In this document: positions 12,020-22,471 of the stretch, one piece after another
How positions within the stretch are numbered: the stretch's first letter is position 1
How the letters are laid out: every line of letters starts with the position of its first letter
Assembly (NCBI GenBank): GCA_015501595.1
Contig: JADNRX010000099.1
Location: 1 to 64,000, forward strand
Direction: 5' to 3'
Source: Hymenopellis radicata
Taxonomy: Eukaryota; Basidiomycota; Agaricomycetes; Agaricales; Physalacriaceae
DNA: 64,000 nucleotides
The notes under the pieces: model-generated
Seen by the model: only the letters and a program-made list of their open reading frames with translations
Told to the model about the DNA's origin: nothing
Databases searched by the model: none
Translations under genes and position numbers: made by a program

Positions 12020-13003
12020 AATTCAACTGAGGTCGAGGTACGCTGTTTCTGTTTCCATCGGTGTTTCTGATTCTAAATTTCGTGTGTCTTCTAGCTTGCT
12101 CCCCCTCCTCGTTGATGATTCTACCCCACCACCACCACCACCGATACCCACGCTCCGTCGCTAATTTCGAATTTCTGATTTTCCCCGCTCATCGTATCTC
12201 ATCATTCTCGTTAATCGCTGTACACGGCCATTTGTATTGCTACTGTCTAGGAGGAAGGAAGGAAGGGAAAGAAGCATAACCGTCACCGTGTTGTACAACT
12301 AGCTAATAGTTCCTTTTGAAATGACGCTTTCTTCGTTCGGTGATGCGATGGTGATTGCAGGGACGGAGGAAATGCAAATAAATAAGCAGTTCTTATCATT
12401 CGGGTGCCTAGGTATCTTCCCCAGCTCCGTCATCGATGACCATCGGATAAAGATAATCGACGGTATCCTTGGACACACACATGGCGGGAGCGAGGAGGAC
12501 AATAGCTACACCTCCACGTTGCCGCTGGGTTATATTTTTAGGCTTCTGCTGTGCTATCAAGTTACCACTGCACTCGTGTTGCCCGCCTGCGCGATGTACA
12601 ACTGATTATCGGCCCGAGTGTTTTCGGAATTCGAACTCGATACGTGTTACATGAATCTGTACATCATATTTCGAGCAACGTTCTTGACCTGGGTTCGACT
12701 CGGCTCCGCGCAGGCTCAAGAGCAAGCTGGTTCGCAGCGCTAGTTTTGAAATAGCGTCTTGGCTCCTGAGAATCTTGCTCTTCGACTCGGATCAAGTTTG
12801 AAGTCGTGCGAGTACGAATGTGCAGAACGCACTTTAGCCCACGAATCGCGTTCCGTGAATGCGTAGCCGTGAACGATAGGTTGTCGTGAGTGCCCACCGC
12901 GTAGGGGTGGACACACCGATCATACCGAGGAACGAAAGGATGTATAGACTCAGTAATGTCAAGGATGAAAAACGCAAAAAGAACTGGAAAACCGCATCCG
13001 TCA
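12020..13003. other. Intergenic stretch
   Basis: No gene supported. The last 50 bp (AATGTCAAGGATGAAAAACGCAAAAA...) are the 3' flank and T-rich terminator of the minus-strand tRNA that follows, and are shared with the flank of the tRNA at 16817. Confidence 0.5.
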
Positions 13004-13104
13004 TGCATTAAGGGGGAATCGAACCCCCGGCGGGTCGAAGAAGCACGGAATCGACTATATTTTTTTGATGGCAACGACCCAGGTTGCCACTACCCCATTA
13101 ATGC
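13004..13104 (-). tRNA. tRNA-Gly(GCC), intron-containing
   Basis: The acceptor stem GCATTAA/TTAATGC pairs perfectly and the T arm is GGGGGTTCGATTCCCCC. The D arm has the conserved GG. The anticodon stem GGTCG/CGACC encloses the loop TTGCCAT with anticodon GCC and U33. An intron of about 29 nt follows position 37. One D-loop base differs from the other copies (GTGGCAACC). A Pol III T-run lies downstream on the minus strand. Confidence 0.9.
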
Positions 13105-13180
13105 GCACTTTCGGAACTGGCAGGTAGCTCAATCAGGTTCTTCACCGCCTCGAGGATTTTGCTACAGTACTGTGCACGTA

Positions 13181-13425
13181 CTGTACTAACGCGACCGTTA
13201 GTTCACATAAAGCGTCACAGGGCGCTGTGAACTGGGTTCCATAACGCTTAACGGCCGAAAAATTTGTCGGGATCCGCCCAAATGCGGAAATTTTCGTCGC
13301 GGCGGCTGTTGCCGCCGCCTCCCGCCACTCCCGATATGGACTATAGACCCTGAATGAACTAGTGGTCAGTTGGTTCACAACCATAACACATAACATGCCG
13401 TGAACTTACGGTCGTGTTAGTACAG
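13181..13425. mobile_element. 245-bp MITE with TA target duplication
   Basis: Ends CTGTACTAACGCGACCGT and ACGGTCGTGTTAGTACAG are inverted repeats of one another, flanked by TA at 13179-13180 and 13426-13427. Non-coding. Same class as the element at 9695. It lies 76 bp upstream of the minus-strand tRNA-Gly gene. Confidence 0.8.
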
Positions 13426-14079
13426 TATACCCCTTCGCTGGCCATCCTTCAATAACACAAAACCCCCTTATACACATCCTCCCTCACCCACCTCTTCGGA
13501 TCCGCCTTCTCAAACCGCGGCCTCTGCACGACACCAAGCGACACCCACGCTTCTTCCTCGCCTTTGAAAACTTGCCTCGCGGAAAGGGAATGACAACCCC
13601 CAGTTCGGTGGTGAAAGCATCGGGTATGACGGCAGCTTTGGCACACTCAAAAAGAGCTCCCTCCACGTCCCTCACGTTCTTCACTACGCCACACTCTGTC
13701 ATGTGGGGTTTTGCATAAGGAGCGTTCATGCGATGAAAGCAAGAGAAAAATGGTCGATCAGGGGTAAATTCAGATTCATAATGTGGGGCGAGAGTCGGAC
13801 CGGGAAACTCTTGTGGCATTCCGCATCTTCATTCGCGCCAACTCCTGTACAATCGCGAATCAATCTCTGTAGCGACATCAATTTATCTGCTGTCGTCACA
13901 CGCCTTCCCTGTAACGAGCTTCAAATCTCGCAACCTAGATTCGGCGCAGGTTATGAAAAGGAAGATGATAATCCGCGGTTAGGCTAAGGTAGCTGGCTGA
14001 CGAAGGACAGGAAGCGTTAGCGCACCAACGAGAACTGTCGTAGTTTTCACCGATGGGCCGTACACATCCTAGAGTTGTC
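13426..14079. other. Intergenic stretch
   Basis: No gene supported; short open frames on both strands lack splice signals or recognisable motifs. Confidence 0.45.
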
Positions 14080-14170
14080 GCATTAATGGGGTAGTGGTAA
14101 CCTGGGTCGTTGCCATCCATGAAAGAGTGCTTCTCTCGACCCGCCGGGGGTTCGATTCCCCCTTAATGCA
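14080..14170 (+). tRNA. tRNA-Gly(GCC), intron-containing
   Basis: Canonical cloverleaf: acceptor GCATTAA/TTAATGC, D arm GGGTAGTGGTAACCT, anticodon loop TTGCCA with a roughly 20-nt intron, anticodon stem GGTCG/CGACC, T arm GGGGGTTCGATTCCCCC and discriminator A. A T5 terminator lies at 14197-14201. A hAT-type MITE starts 76 nt beyond the 3' end. Confidence 0.93.
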
Positions 14171-14246
14171 TGTCACCCAGTGGTGGTCTCTATGTCTTTT
14201 TGTTCCTGGCTTGGCCGGCTTTATTCCTTTCCTACTGTGGCAACGA

Positions 14247-14568
14247 TAGGGTGGTGCAGTAAACCTCCGGGGGGTGTTAGTAACGGTATTGATACCGACC
14301 CCCCGGGAGGCCTTAGTTTTGAAACCGTTTCTAACGGTTTCGATACCAGCACGTGATTGTGACCACGTGATGTGGCGCAGCGGTGCGCCGCCCTCATCCC
14401 GCCACTCTCAGCTTCTCTGAAGGCCAGCGCGCCGTCACGTGAAGCGATCACGTGCCGGTATCGAAACCTACCTCCCAACCCCCGACAGTTTCAATACTGT
14501 ATCAATACCGTTAATAACCGCAGTAAACCTGAGGTGTATCAAAACCTAAGGTTTACTGCACCACCCTA
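14247..14568. mobile_element. hAT-type MITE, family A (322 bp)
   Basis: Inverted ends TAGGGTGGTGCAGTAAACC and GGTTTACTGCACCACCCTA are flanked by the exact 8-bp duplication GGCAACGA (14239-14246 and 14569-14576). An 8-bp duplication and a TAGGG terminus are hAT hallmarks. The interior holds CACGTGA palindromes and no gene. Related to the elements at 23029 and 35028. Confidence 0.92.
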
Positions 14569-14831
14569 GGCAACGATTTTCCTCTATCGTGCAGGATTCC
14601 TGTCATCTGCTTGATTGTATCTCTCCCCGTATCTTTTGCCTTGTTTCCAAAGTCTCTGATTGGCGGGGATTGAGAGCATGTTTTCTATTTCGTGGCGCGG
14701 GTTTTTCTAGTTTCCATATGAGATGTACTTTCGTTGATGCCTTCAATCTGGAGCGCGTCAAACAATTGAATAAATAAGTATGCACATATATATATATATA
14801 CCGGGGTCATGATGAGTGCGTCGTAAGTATG

Positions 14832-16527
14832 CTAAATCTTCAACTCCCTAAAGCCCCTGACATCGACCCTCCCAGCGCCATTGGTGGTCCACTCGCCCTC
14901 GCCGTCCATCTCCTCCTGCTTGACGCGCACGCTCACCTGGCTCGGATGCCTCCCCCCCGGTATACGTATGACGCCCGCACCCGTCCCTCTCGGGGGCGGA
15001 CTCTTGAGCTTGTACTGTTTCGGCAGACCGAGCTTCTTGCGCTGGCGTCGCGTCAACTTTGGCTGGGGCTCCGGCGAGGACGAGGAAGAGGATGAGGAAG
15101 AGGCGCGCCCGGGGGAGTCGGGGGAGAGGGACGGCGTCTCCTCTTCTTCCTCGCTCAACTCGCTCAGCTCGGCGTCGAGATCAAGACATGCCTCGCGCAG
15201 ACGTCGGCGTTTCCGCTCTTCGCCTTCTTCGCCCTCGACGAGGGTCCGTTTGGGGGAGCGCTCCCACCGCTCTTCGGGTACGGCGCGTGCAGCGGAGGAG
15301 GAACGCGGTGCGGGAGTAGCCCGTGAGGACGGCGTAGGTGATGGAGAAGATGGCGGGGTCGGTTTGGATGAAGACGGGATGGGTGTAAGAGGGGAGGATG
15401 AAGATGTAGATGAGGAGTACGGAGAAGATGATGAGGAGGAGGATGAGCTTGGGGCTAATGAGGAAGCCTGTGAGGATGGAGGGACGGACGATGGTGGGAC
15501 CGACGACTCGGGCTCTGGCAGCTTGAGCCTGATCTTTGTGATCCTCGGTTTCTTTGTCGACGCGGCTTTAACCTGCCGCTTTTTCGCATTCTTCGATACC
15601 CCTACAACACGCGTTAATAACAATCAGAACGACGAGAAAAGACATACCGTAATCAGGCGGCAAGTCCTCTCCAGGCGCAGGCCCAGGGGACTCGACAACA
15701 CAAGGCAGCCCCGCATGCGGCCCGCGCAGATTGCGGATGCTCGAAAAGTGCTCCCAGTCGTGGTACGCCACATACAGCGTCGGCCCGCTCTCCGCCTCCG
15801 TCTGTTCAAACAGCAACGGCCCGTCCTCTTCCTCCAGCTTCACTTTCACTTTCTCCTTCTCCTTCTTCTCCGCGCCCCTCCTTCTACTACTCCTCCTCGG
15901 CTCCGGATCCTCCTCTAAACCAGCCTCCTTCTCTTCCTCCTTGACGACAGGCTGGGGTGAGATGACATAGACGAGTCCCGGTTGTATGACCTTGACGTGC
16001 CGCTGCGTCAGATGCGCAAACGCCGATAGCTCCATGTGTCCGCCGTACGTCGCTGTGTCCTCTCCTCAGTCAAGGCTAATTTGAGACGACAAGACATACC
16101 ATTCTGCCTCATACCCCTCAAATACCCATCCATGCCGCCCTTGCCAAACTCGTCCACATCCACAAAGCCCTCATAGCGCTCCCGGTGCGCGTCGATCCAG
16201 TCGCAGATATCTTGCCGCACCTTTCCAACACAGAGTCTAACGGGGGGCGGGGCGCTAAACAGCACAACGGGCGCACCTTTCCATGCATCCCCTCGCTCCC
16301 GTAATACTGATCACTAAGCGCCCGGAACAGGCAATTCCCATCCCCCAGCGTCGGCGCCGCGTACAGCCCCAGCGACCGCAGCTGCGACGTCAGGAGCGGC
16401 GTCGAGGACAGCGGGTCCGTCACCAGCTAGCACAGCATCAGCGTACACATCTCCCACAATCCAGCGCCTAATAACGCACCTTGTTCCCGCTGCTCCGCGT
16501 AGACCTCTTTGGCCGCGTCTTTGCCAT
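14832..16527 (-). CDS. OTU-domain cysteine protease (deubiquitinase)
   Basis: Five exons (16527-16480, 16426-16277, 16220-16100, 16052-15648, 15601-14832) with introns of 46-56 nt encode 497 residues. The start MAKTRPKRSTRSSGNK is the only ATG in phase with the OTU exon. The OTU catalytic loop LGDGNCLFRALSDQYYG carries Asp and the nucleophile Cys. A central ATYGGHMELSAFAHL segment follows. The catalytic His lies in YHDWEHFSSIRNL near residue 225. Members remove ubiquitin from proteins. The last ~250 residues are a disordered Ser/Pro/Glu-rich tail with a basic stretch (KNAKKRQVKAASTKK). OTUD3-like fungal homologue is the best guess. It lies between two tRNA-Gly genes. Confidence 0.92.
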
Positions 16528-16816
16528 CGTCTGTATATGCCCCTATAAAGTCCTGCCGTAGTCCAAGCGCGATCCACCAGCCTGTCGTGCGAGATCTAAT
16601 CCGAATCGTCCTGATGGTCGTCCAAAGCCAACCACCACAATAGCCGCTACCCGGGGTCTCGGCATACAGACACGGGACCCCAGACACTGCCGCCTCCTGC
16701 GTCCGTTATTGTATGAAAAGTGCTAGACAGAATACACTGCCGCCCGTCAAAGTCGCGGACTGCAAGTGTCCAATGTCAAGGATGAAAAGCGCAAAAAAAA
16801 GACAACGGCTGCGGCA

Positions 16817-16907
16817 TGCATTAAGGGGGAATTGAACCCCCGGCGGGTTGAGACCAATGCTCCCAAGTCCATGGCAACGACCCAGGTTACCACTACCCCA
16901 TTAATGC
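16817..16907 (-). tRNA. tRNA-Gly(GCC), intron-containing, one stem mismatch
   Basis: Same structure as the other copies, with intact acceptor and T stems and anticodon GCC. The 3' half of the anticodon stem reads CAACC instead of CGACC, leaving a C-A mismatch, and the T loop is TTCAATT. A long T-run follows on the minus strand (AAAAAAAA on the plus strand near 16794). It may be slightly impaired. Confidence 0.82.
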
Positions 16908-17450
16908 ATGTCTCAGTGCAGGACCACTCAAATCTCAGTGTCTATTGTATACTCTAACCATCCAGGGGAGAATATTAACGTGCTGTTACTTTAGATGGTA
17001 TACTTACTCTCTACTGATTGCGAGTAAAGGAGATGCTACGTACACGAAACCCGAGCAATCGCAACAGATCGGAAGGTGAAACACGAGCAGGCGTACATGC
17101 CTTAATCTGGACAGGATCGCCCAAAGTGTTTGAACTGGGTCAATTGAGACAACCCGTATATGGAAGACACATAGAAGGCGAAACGACACCTCTCCAAATC
17201 AATAAATCACAGCAAACCTCCTCTCACCGCACCGATGCTGTATCCCGATCATCTCTGACCTGGCCCGTTCACCCGAGCAGGTTGCTCCTACCTGAACCTG
17301 CCCGATAACATTTGGAACAGCTGTAATCCGATCCCGACACCTAGGTGCCCCCGAGATGTAAAGGTACTTCGCCCCGAACTACTCAAACAAACGGCACACT
17401 TGTATTGACATGAAGAAGGGTGTAGATTCGTGTACCACGCAAGCATGTAT

Positions 17451-17506
17451 GCATTAATGGGGTAGTGGTAACCTGGGTCGTTGCCATTCCATCAGGACAG
17501 CGTGTT
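17451..17506 (+). tRNA. tRNA-Gly(GCC) 5' half, split by a retrotransposon
   Basis: GCATTAATGGGGTAGTGG through the anticodon loop TTGCCAT is identical to the intact copies. About 19 nt of intron follow and then the Ngaro-like element begins. The missing 3' half lies at 22927-22960 on the far side of the element. The gene was therefore interrupted inside its intron by a 5.4-kb insertion and cannot yield a normal tRNA. Confidence 0.9.
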
Positions 17507-17589
17507 CCAATCTGATGAACCTGTCGGGGGACACGGTAGCCAAAAAGCCGACCGCCACCGCGGCGGCCGCGAGTATGATTGATGTTCGT
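17507..17589 (-). repeat. Split direct repeat B2 (83 nt)
   Basis: Identical to 18033-18115: begins CCAATCTGATGAACCTG and ends GATTGATGTTCGT. It forms the 3' terminus of the element and abuts the tRNA-Gly intron. Confidence 0.95.
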
Positions 17590-17630
17590 CCGGTGGTACA
17601 AGTATGAGGATACAAATACAAACGGGCGGG

Positions 17631-18033
17631 CGACGAGAATACAATACTGGCGTGAAACAGTAAGAGACTGAGCCTAAGAGAAAAAATACAAGAACGCACC
17701 TGGCGGGGCACAGTAAGAGCTGAGGGATGCGAGACATCCTCGGCTGCATACCTAAGCTGCCCGCCAGGTATGGAAATCAACGATCGACCTAAGAGAAAGA
17801 TGTGGCGCTGAGAGCTGACCACGTCAAAGTCTCGCTGTAAGCGAGGATAACGTCCCGAAGGCAGAAGAGTCTCACCTGGTTCATTTTGCGACCCGGTGGG
17901 TAACGAACCATAAGTACAGCATTTTAGATCCGAAGGATCTGTAATGAGTACTGTTGGTGAGGATGCTGTGAGCATGGAAAGCGAAATGGCGTACCTCATA
18001 TTGGCCTTGAGTAATCAAAAGATTAATCTCGAC
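17631..18033 (-). repeat. Split direct repeat A2 (403 nt)
   Basis: Same length and sequence as 22520-22922: starts CGACGAGAATACAATACTGG and ends AGATTAATCTCGAC. It is joined directly to B1, giving the B1A2 junction expected of the circular form. Confidence 0.95.
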
Positions 18034-18115
18034 CAATCTGATGAACCTGTCGGGGGACACGGTAGCCAAAAAGCCGACCGCCACCGCGGCGGCCGCGAGT
18101 ATGATTGATGTTCGT
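18033..18115 (-). repeat. Split direct repeat B1 (83 nt)
   Basis: Internal copy of B2, lying just past the stop codon of the recombinase ORF. Confidence 0.95.
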
Positions 18116-18152
18116 AAAAATGGCTAATAAATGAGTCGGAAGATGATATCAA

Positions 18153-19142
18153 TCATTGTTGGGTTCGGTTGAAGAGTAGTGCCTGTAGGAGAACGGGGTT
18201 CTTCCTGATATAAATCTGGAAGGTGTTTGAAGCCCAGCGTCCCGCAGCCTGAATGAGGTGGGGGGCGCATCCGTCCTCGGCCATCGCTGTCGCTCCTCCA
18301 GCTCGCATCGATTGGCCAGCAAATTGTTCGTCTGGCTCAAGGCGTCGAAGACGCTTCATGAACCAAGTTCGCGTCGGGATCTCGTTCTTTGCCGTCACCC
18401 AAAGGAAAGGATTCAGGCGCGAAATCTTGTCACGCGAGACGATGTAGCGGCGAAAGACGGGAGCGGGATTGAAATCGCCACGACGGATGATCCGTATCTT
18501 GTTGCCCTCGAAGAACCGGTCTGCCTTGTGATATGGTAGGTCGAAGCCATACCCGTCATCGAACCACGTCACTGTGGACCGGCGCGAACACTTGCGCAGG
18601 TCACGGATCACGACGTTGTCCGGGAGCGACATTTCGCCAAGACGGAGTAAAGCCATGAAACCCGTTGTCAGCATCGCGGCGAAGAGCAAACTGTCGTGGG
18701 AAGCGTTCGGCGGAAGGTCATTGATGGTGGAAAGAATGTGCTGTCGGGCTAGAGGGAGTTTCCTCTGGATTGGAGTTCCGTACCTCTTCATGCAACCTGA
18801 CAAAGATCGCGCTACTAAGATTGATTTTCGGTTCGCGCTGACACCGGGGAAATATGGTTCGAGTTTATTGCAAATCCCGGTTAAGTAGGATGCGACGGAG
18901 CGTGGCTTGATGTTCGCGCACATGTAGACAACGTAGAATGATAGAGTGTCGGGTGTTGGTTCGACGGGGAAGTGATGCAGAGTGCAGAAGTTGAGATAAG
19001 AGTTCAAGTGGGAGTCGTAAGTCGCACTGGTGGAGATGTCGATGGCAAGTCCTAGTGCAATGGCTCTCTCATGGAGAAGCCGTTCGCGGGACCAAGGTTC
19101 CCTACGCGGTTGCCTCGGCGTCCGCAATTGGACGATCTTCAT
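18153..19142 (-). CDS. Tyrosine recombinase of the Ngaro-like element
   Basis: 329 residues. The C-terminal catalytic domain shows the first Arg in ALLRLGEMSLPD, the second Arg cluster SMRAGGATAMAEDG, the GRWAS motif, and the nucleophile Tyr in FQIYIRKNP. The N-terminal half resembles a SAM-like core-binding domain (YLTGICNKLEPYFPG). It would splice the circular cDNA into the chromosome. Its ATG overlaps the stop of the RT frame in ATGA (19142-19139), suggesting termination-reinitiation. All expected catalytic residues are present and there is no internal stop, so it may be active. Confidence 0.93.
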   Translation of the reverse strand: MKIVQLRTPRQPRREPWSRERLLHERAIALGLAIDISTSATYDSHLNSYLNFCTLHHFPVEPTPDTLSFYVVYMCANIKPRSVASYLTGICNKLEPYFPGVSANRKSILVARSLSGCMKRYGTPIQRKLPLARQHILSTINDLPPNASHDSLLFAAMLTTGFMALLRLGEMSLPDNVVIRDLRKCSRRSTVTWFDDGYGFDLPYHKADRFFEGNKIRIIRRGDFNPAPVFRRYIVSRDKISRLNPFLWVTAKNEIPTRTWFMKRLRRLEPDEQFAGQSMRAGGATAMAEDGCAPHLIQAAGRWASNTFQIYIRKNPVLLQALLFNRTQQ

Positions 19143-22100
19143 TTTTTCGTTGCCCCCAGCGTAAGTCGAGGGGGTTTAAATGTGTCGATGTATAAGTTCG
19201 GCACGAGAGACTGCGCGACGTCAAGGTAGTCGCGAGAGAGGGCGTCCGCTACAGTGTTCAGTTCGCCAGAGACGTGCACGACGCGTAGGTCAATATTTGA
19301 CCGAATACGAATATCGACCGCTGCTTTGAGGATAGGGTTGTAATCCGGTAGCGCGCGGAGGGTGTCAAAGATGTTGACTGTATTCGTGTTATCAGTAAAA
19401 ATAGTTAAGCGAGCTGGGCACTCAGGTGTGGCAAAGAAGGCGAGGTTCGACTGCTCGTACCAGACGAGCGCGCCGAGAACACAGAGCGCCTCCCAAAAGA
19501 AGATCTTGTCTCGCATCAAGTCACCCGCAACAGCGCACGTGAAACCGAGGTCCATCTCCGGTACCCAAAAACCCATGCCTGTCAGAGACGCGTCACAGAA
19601 GATCACCATGTTCGCCTCTGTGAAGGGATTCCAGTCAAGATTAGCGAAGAAGAACATGCCAGACGAAGCCTCAACATGCTCTTCAAACCATGCCAAATCT
19701 TGAACGATCGCCTTGTTAAGGTAAATTGGTGCATGCGAGCGTTCTTTTCCAGACATTTTGGCGTATATGTTCGATAACGCGGGCTTGAGTAGAGGATAGA
19801 CGTTCAGCGACCAGTTTATCCAACCGGTCAACTGCTCGAAGTCGTGGAGCGTCTGGCGTCGACGGGCAACGTGTGCGAATTGGTGTACGTGACGGATGAG
19901 GTCAGACTTTGAATCATCCGGAAGAGTCGCTGTCATAGCGTTCGGATCAACGAGGAAGCCGATGATGACGAGAACTTCTCCCCAAACTTGCTTCTTCGCT
20001 TTGTGGGGAATGCCGAGCCAATCCCACAGTCGAAGAAGTCGGACTTGATCCGTCGGATAGAATTGCTCGTACGGATCGTACCATGTCATGTCGTCGACTA
20101 AGCCTACGCTGTAGCAGTCGTCAACATAACAGCAAAGGAAGACCATGTTCAGAAGACATATCGCTATCCACACGACAAGACCCATCACCGACGCCCATGC
20201 TCTCGGAGAAGCGCGACTTCCGAAACAGGCACGCCAGTCCACGTAACGCAACCATGCGGTCTTGTCTGTCTTGCTTTCTCCCACCATGGACGTTACAACC
20301 TGCTTCAACTGCCACAACGGATGAACGGGTATCGTTCGAAACGCGCCCATCACGTCGGCCTTCCAGAGGAGTAATCTCTTGCCAGGATGCAAGCTGGAGA
20401 ACATCAAAAGTAACGGGATGAAAACGAGGAGAGAGTCCAAACGTGCGCCCTTCGTTTGAGACTTGTCCACCATGTTGTTTTGACAATATTCTCCCGCAGA
20501 TTGATTCGCGACGAGGCGGAGATCGTCTGAGTGAGGTTTGGGAACAGCAATATTGGGCGTGCTGTACATGCCTGGAAGTAGGTGTGGGCCGAACGCTGGT
20601 GAGTGTTGACCCTTGTCTACTTCTTCTATGCATTGCGCCGCAATAAACTGACTCTCCTCAGTTGACGGGATCTTTGCCCACGCGTTGTCCCACGTTTCTG
20701 GAAAATCGCTCGATGGATTCGTGTCGGCCCATGGCCATAACCCGATTTTCAACGTTCGAACGACGGAGGCGACGAACGCTCGATTCGGATGTATGGCTAG
20801 AGCGCTCGCGAAACGATCTATATTGATCGGAGTGGAAACGTGGAAAAGGTGAGGATTTTCATGGATAGTTTTCATAGCTACATGATGGTACTCTTTTTCA
20901 GGTGGGTGCAGAAGAGGTTCGTCTACTTCCGTGAACCACGCCGTTCGACTGCCTTGCGGGGCCGCGTTCCTCCATCCGAAACCCCTCAGGTAGCGTGGCA
21001 GGAAGGATCCGAAGCCACTCTCTTTTTCATCCTCCACACGACTCTCTTCAATGTCTTCTATTTCCTCATCTTCCCCTCCTCCACCTGCGAAATGACGCGC
21101 CGCGTGCCACAGGCTTGCCACGAAGGAAGAGCTAGTCGAGGACTCAGCTGCTTTTCGGTTTACACAAGGTGACGACATGCGGTCCTTCGCAGGAGCTGCA
21201 GACATGGCGTCTGGAACAAGCGCTACGGAAGCACTTCCCCTCGTTCCAGTTGTTGCAGATCTCTCGCTCTCGCTTCTTTGCCAATTTTGTTCTCGCAGAT
21301 TTTGCGCTCCCACCTGTGCCTCCAATATCATTGTACCGAACGCCGTCTCTGTCGAGGAAAGCTCGCTGGAGTTTTGTGATCTCGGGGGCGTTGTACTGAT
21401 TGAAGAGGATGGCTGGGTTCGACCCGATAACTTTGCGAGCGGCGATGTCGTACGCAATGACTCGGGCATGGGAATCTTCGACCTTGGACGTGAAGAGGTC
21501 GTCGATGTGCTCTCGCCAGGCTCGGAGTTCGTTCGTCCGGTAAGGGAAGATTGTCTCGACTGCCTTGACATACTTATCAAAGCATCTAAACCAGACGACT
21601 GACGAACTAACAGTCTTCTTCTCCGCGCTTCGTCCCAAGGCTTTGTGAAGTGCCGATTCGACCGTACTGACTGGAGTGGGGTCGAGGTCGAGTTTGGTGG
21701 AGAAGAAGAAAGCGTTGATCTCGTCGAAGTCGACGACTTGATCAAGGAGGATTTTCTTCCAGAGGGCTTCAGGGAAGACGGGGGCGAGTCCTGTGCGCAA
21801 AAGGTTGTGCAAGGTGTACTTGATGTCGCGTCTGTGATTTTCGACGGCGTCGCGGATTTTCTTGTGCTCAGCTGAGAGAACGACTTCTTGGACGACGGCG
21901 GCGGCGGCCCATCCGAAGAGATTGTCGTCTGGTACATCGCCATCGTTGGACTCGCGAGCGTGGTGGTGTTTGCGAGGAGGTTTGGACTTGGGTTTGTCAT
22001 CTCCTCCACTCTCATATTCTGAGAGCGAACTATTGGAATTGGGTGTCTCTGCCCGTTTGCGTTTAACTCCGGGTTTGACACTCTCTTCGTGGTCATCACC

Positions 22101-22471
22101 GTCCTCTTCCTCGTCGACGGTCTCTTCTCCTCCGGATACGTCGTCGTCATCTTTTCGCGACTTTCCCAACTCTTTCCCTCGTTGCTTGGCTCGCTCGAGA
22201 CGTCTAGCGTCGCTCTCGAGTTGCTCGAACCACGGCTTGAGCTCGTTACGTCCGCTGAAGTCGTACAGTCCGGCTTCGGAAACACCGCCGATGTAGGCAA
22301 CGACCGTGGTTTGAACGTCAACTTTGGACGCCCGTCCCTCACGGTATCGACTGACGATCTCTTCGAGGGTTTTCCGTACAGCTTCGCAATACTGCTCCTC
22401 CGTGAGTTCTGAGTCAGGGATGTCAGGGATAGAACAGTCTCCGGCTTTTCGCTTTTTGCTGCCTTCGGCAT
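19139..22471 (-). CDS. Reverse transcriptase / RNase H polyprotein
   Basis: The frame is open for 1110 codons. The reverse transcriptase has RLLLWKADVMGAFRTIPVH (first catalytic Asp) and the YVDD box in FLCCYVDDCYSVG. RNase H follows with VIFCDASLTGMGFW, LTIFTDNTNTVNI and VSGELNTVADALSRD. It copies the element RNA into cDNA. The first ~440 codons overlap the gag-like frame completely; they are Ser/Thr/Pro-rich with no known domain. The first ATG (22471) is 10 nt after the gag ATG (22481) in another frame, so leaky scanning could translate both. Alternatively translation starts later and the overlap is incidental. No protease domain was seen. Confidence 0.92.
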   Translation of the reverse strand: MPKAAKSEKPETVLSLTSLTQNSRRSSIAKLYGKPSKRSSVDTVRDGRPKLTFKPRSLPTSAVFPKPDCTTSADVTSSSRGSSNSRATLDVSSEPSNEGKSWESREKMTTTYPEEKRPSTRKRTVMTTKRVSNPELNANGQRHPIPIVRSQNMRVEEMTNPSPNLLANTTTLASPTMAMYQTTISSDGPPPPSSKKSFSQLSTRKSATPSKITDATSSTPCTTFCAQDSPPSSLKPSGRKSSLIKSSTSTRSTLSSSPPNSTSTPLQSVRSNRHFTKPWDEARRRRLLVRQSSGLDALISMSRQSRQSSLTGRTNSEPGESTSTTSSRPRSKIPMPESLRTTSPLAKLSGRTQPSSSISTTPPRSQNSSELSSTETAFGTMILEAQVGAQNLREQNWQRSESERSATTGTRGSASVALVPDAMSAAPAKDRMSSPCVNRKAAESSTSSSFVASLWHAARHFAGGGGEDEEIEDIEESRVEDEKESGFGSFLPRYLRGFGWRNAAPQGSRTAWFTEVDEPLLHPPEKEYHHVAMKTIHENPHLFHVSTPINIDRFASALAIHPNRAFVASVVRTLKIGLWPWADTNPSSDFPETWDNAWAKIPSTEESQFIAAQCIEEVDKGQHSPAFGPHLLPGMYSTPNIAVPKPHSDDLRLVANQSAGEYCQNNMVDKSQTKGARLDSLLVFIPLLLMFSSLHPGKRLLLWKADVMGAFRTIPVHPLWQLKQVVTSMVGESKTDKTAWLRYVDWRACFGSRASPRAWASVMGLVVWIAICLLNMVFLCCYVDDCYSVGLVDDMTWYDPYEQFYPTDQVRLLRLWDWLGIPHKAKKQVWGEVLVIIGFLVDPNAMTATLPDDSKSDLIRHVHQFAHVARRRQTLHDFEQLTGWINWSLNVYPLLKPALSNIYAKMSGKERSHAPIYLNKAIVQDLAWFEEHVEASSGMFFFANLDWNPFTEANMVIFCDASLTGMGFWVPEMDLGFTCAVAGDLMRDKIFFWEALCVLGALVWYEQSNLAFFATPECPARLTIFTDNTNTVNIFDTLRALPDYNPILKAAVDIRIRSNIDLRVVHVSGELNTVADALSRDYLDVAQSLVPNLYIDTFKPPRLTLGATKK

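Noticed and set aside
14239..14246. GGCAACGA next to the MITE equals part of the tRNA-Gly anticodon region
   Set aside because: It is the 8-bp target duplication; no further tRNA sequence extends from it.
14881..15918. Long plus-strand open frame rich in Ser, Glu and Asp
   Set aside because: It is the complement of the disordered tail of the OTU protease; it has no start context or domain.
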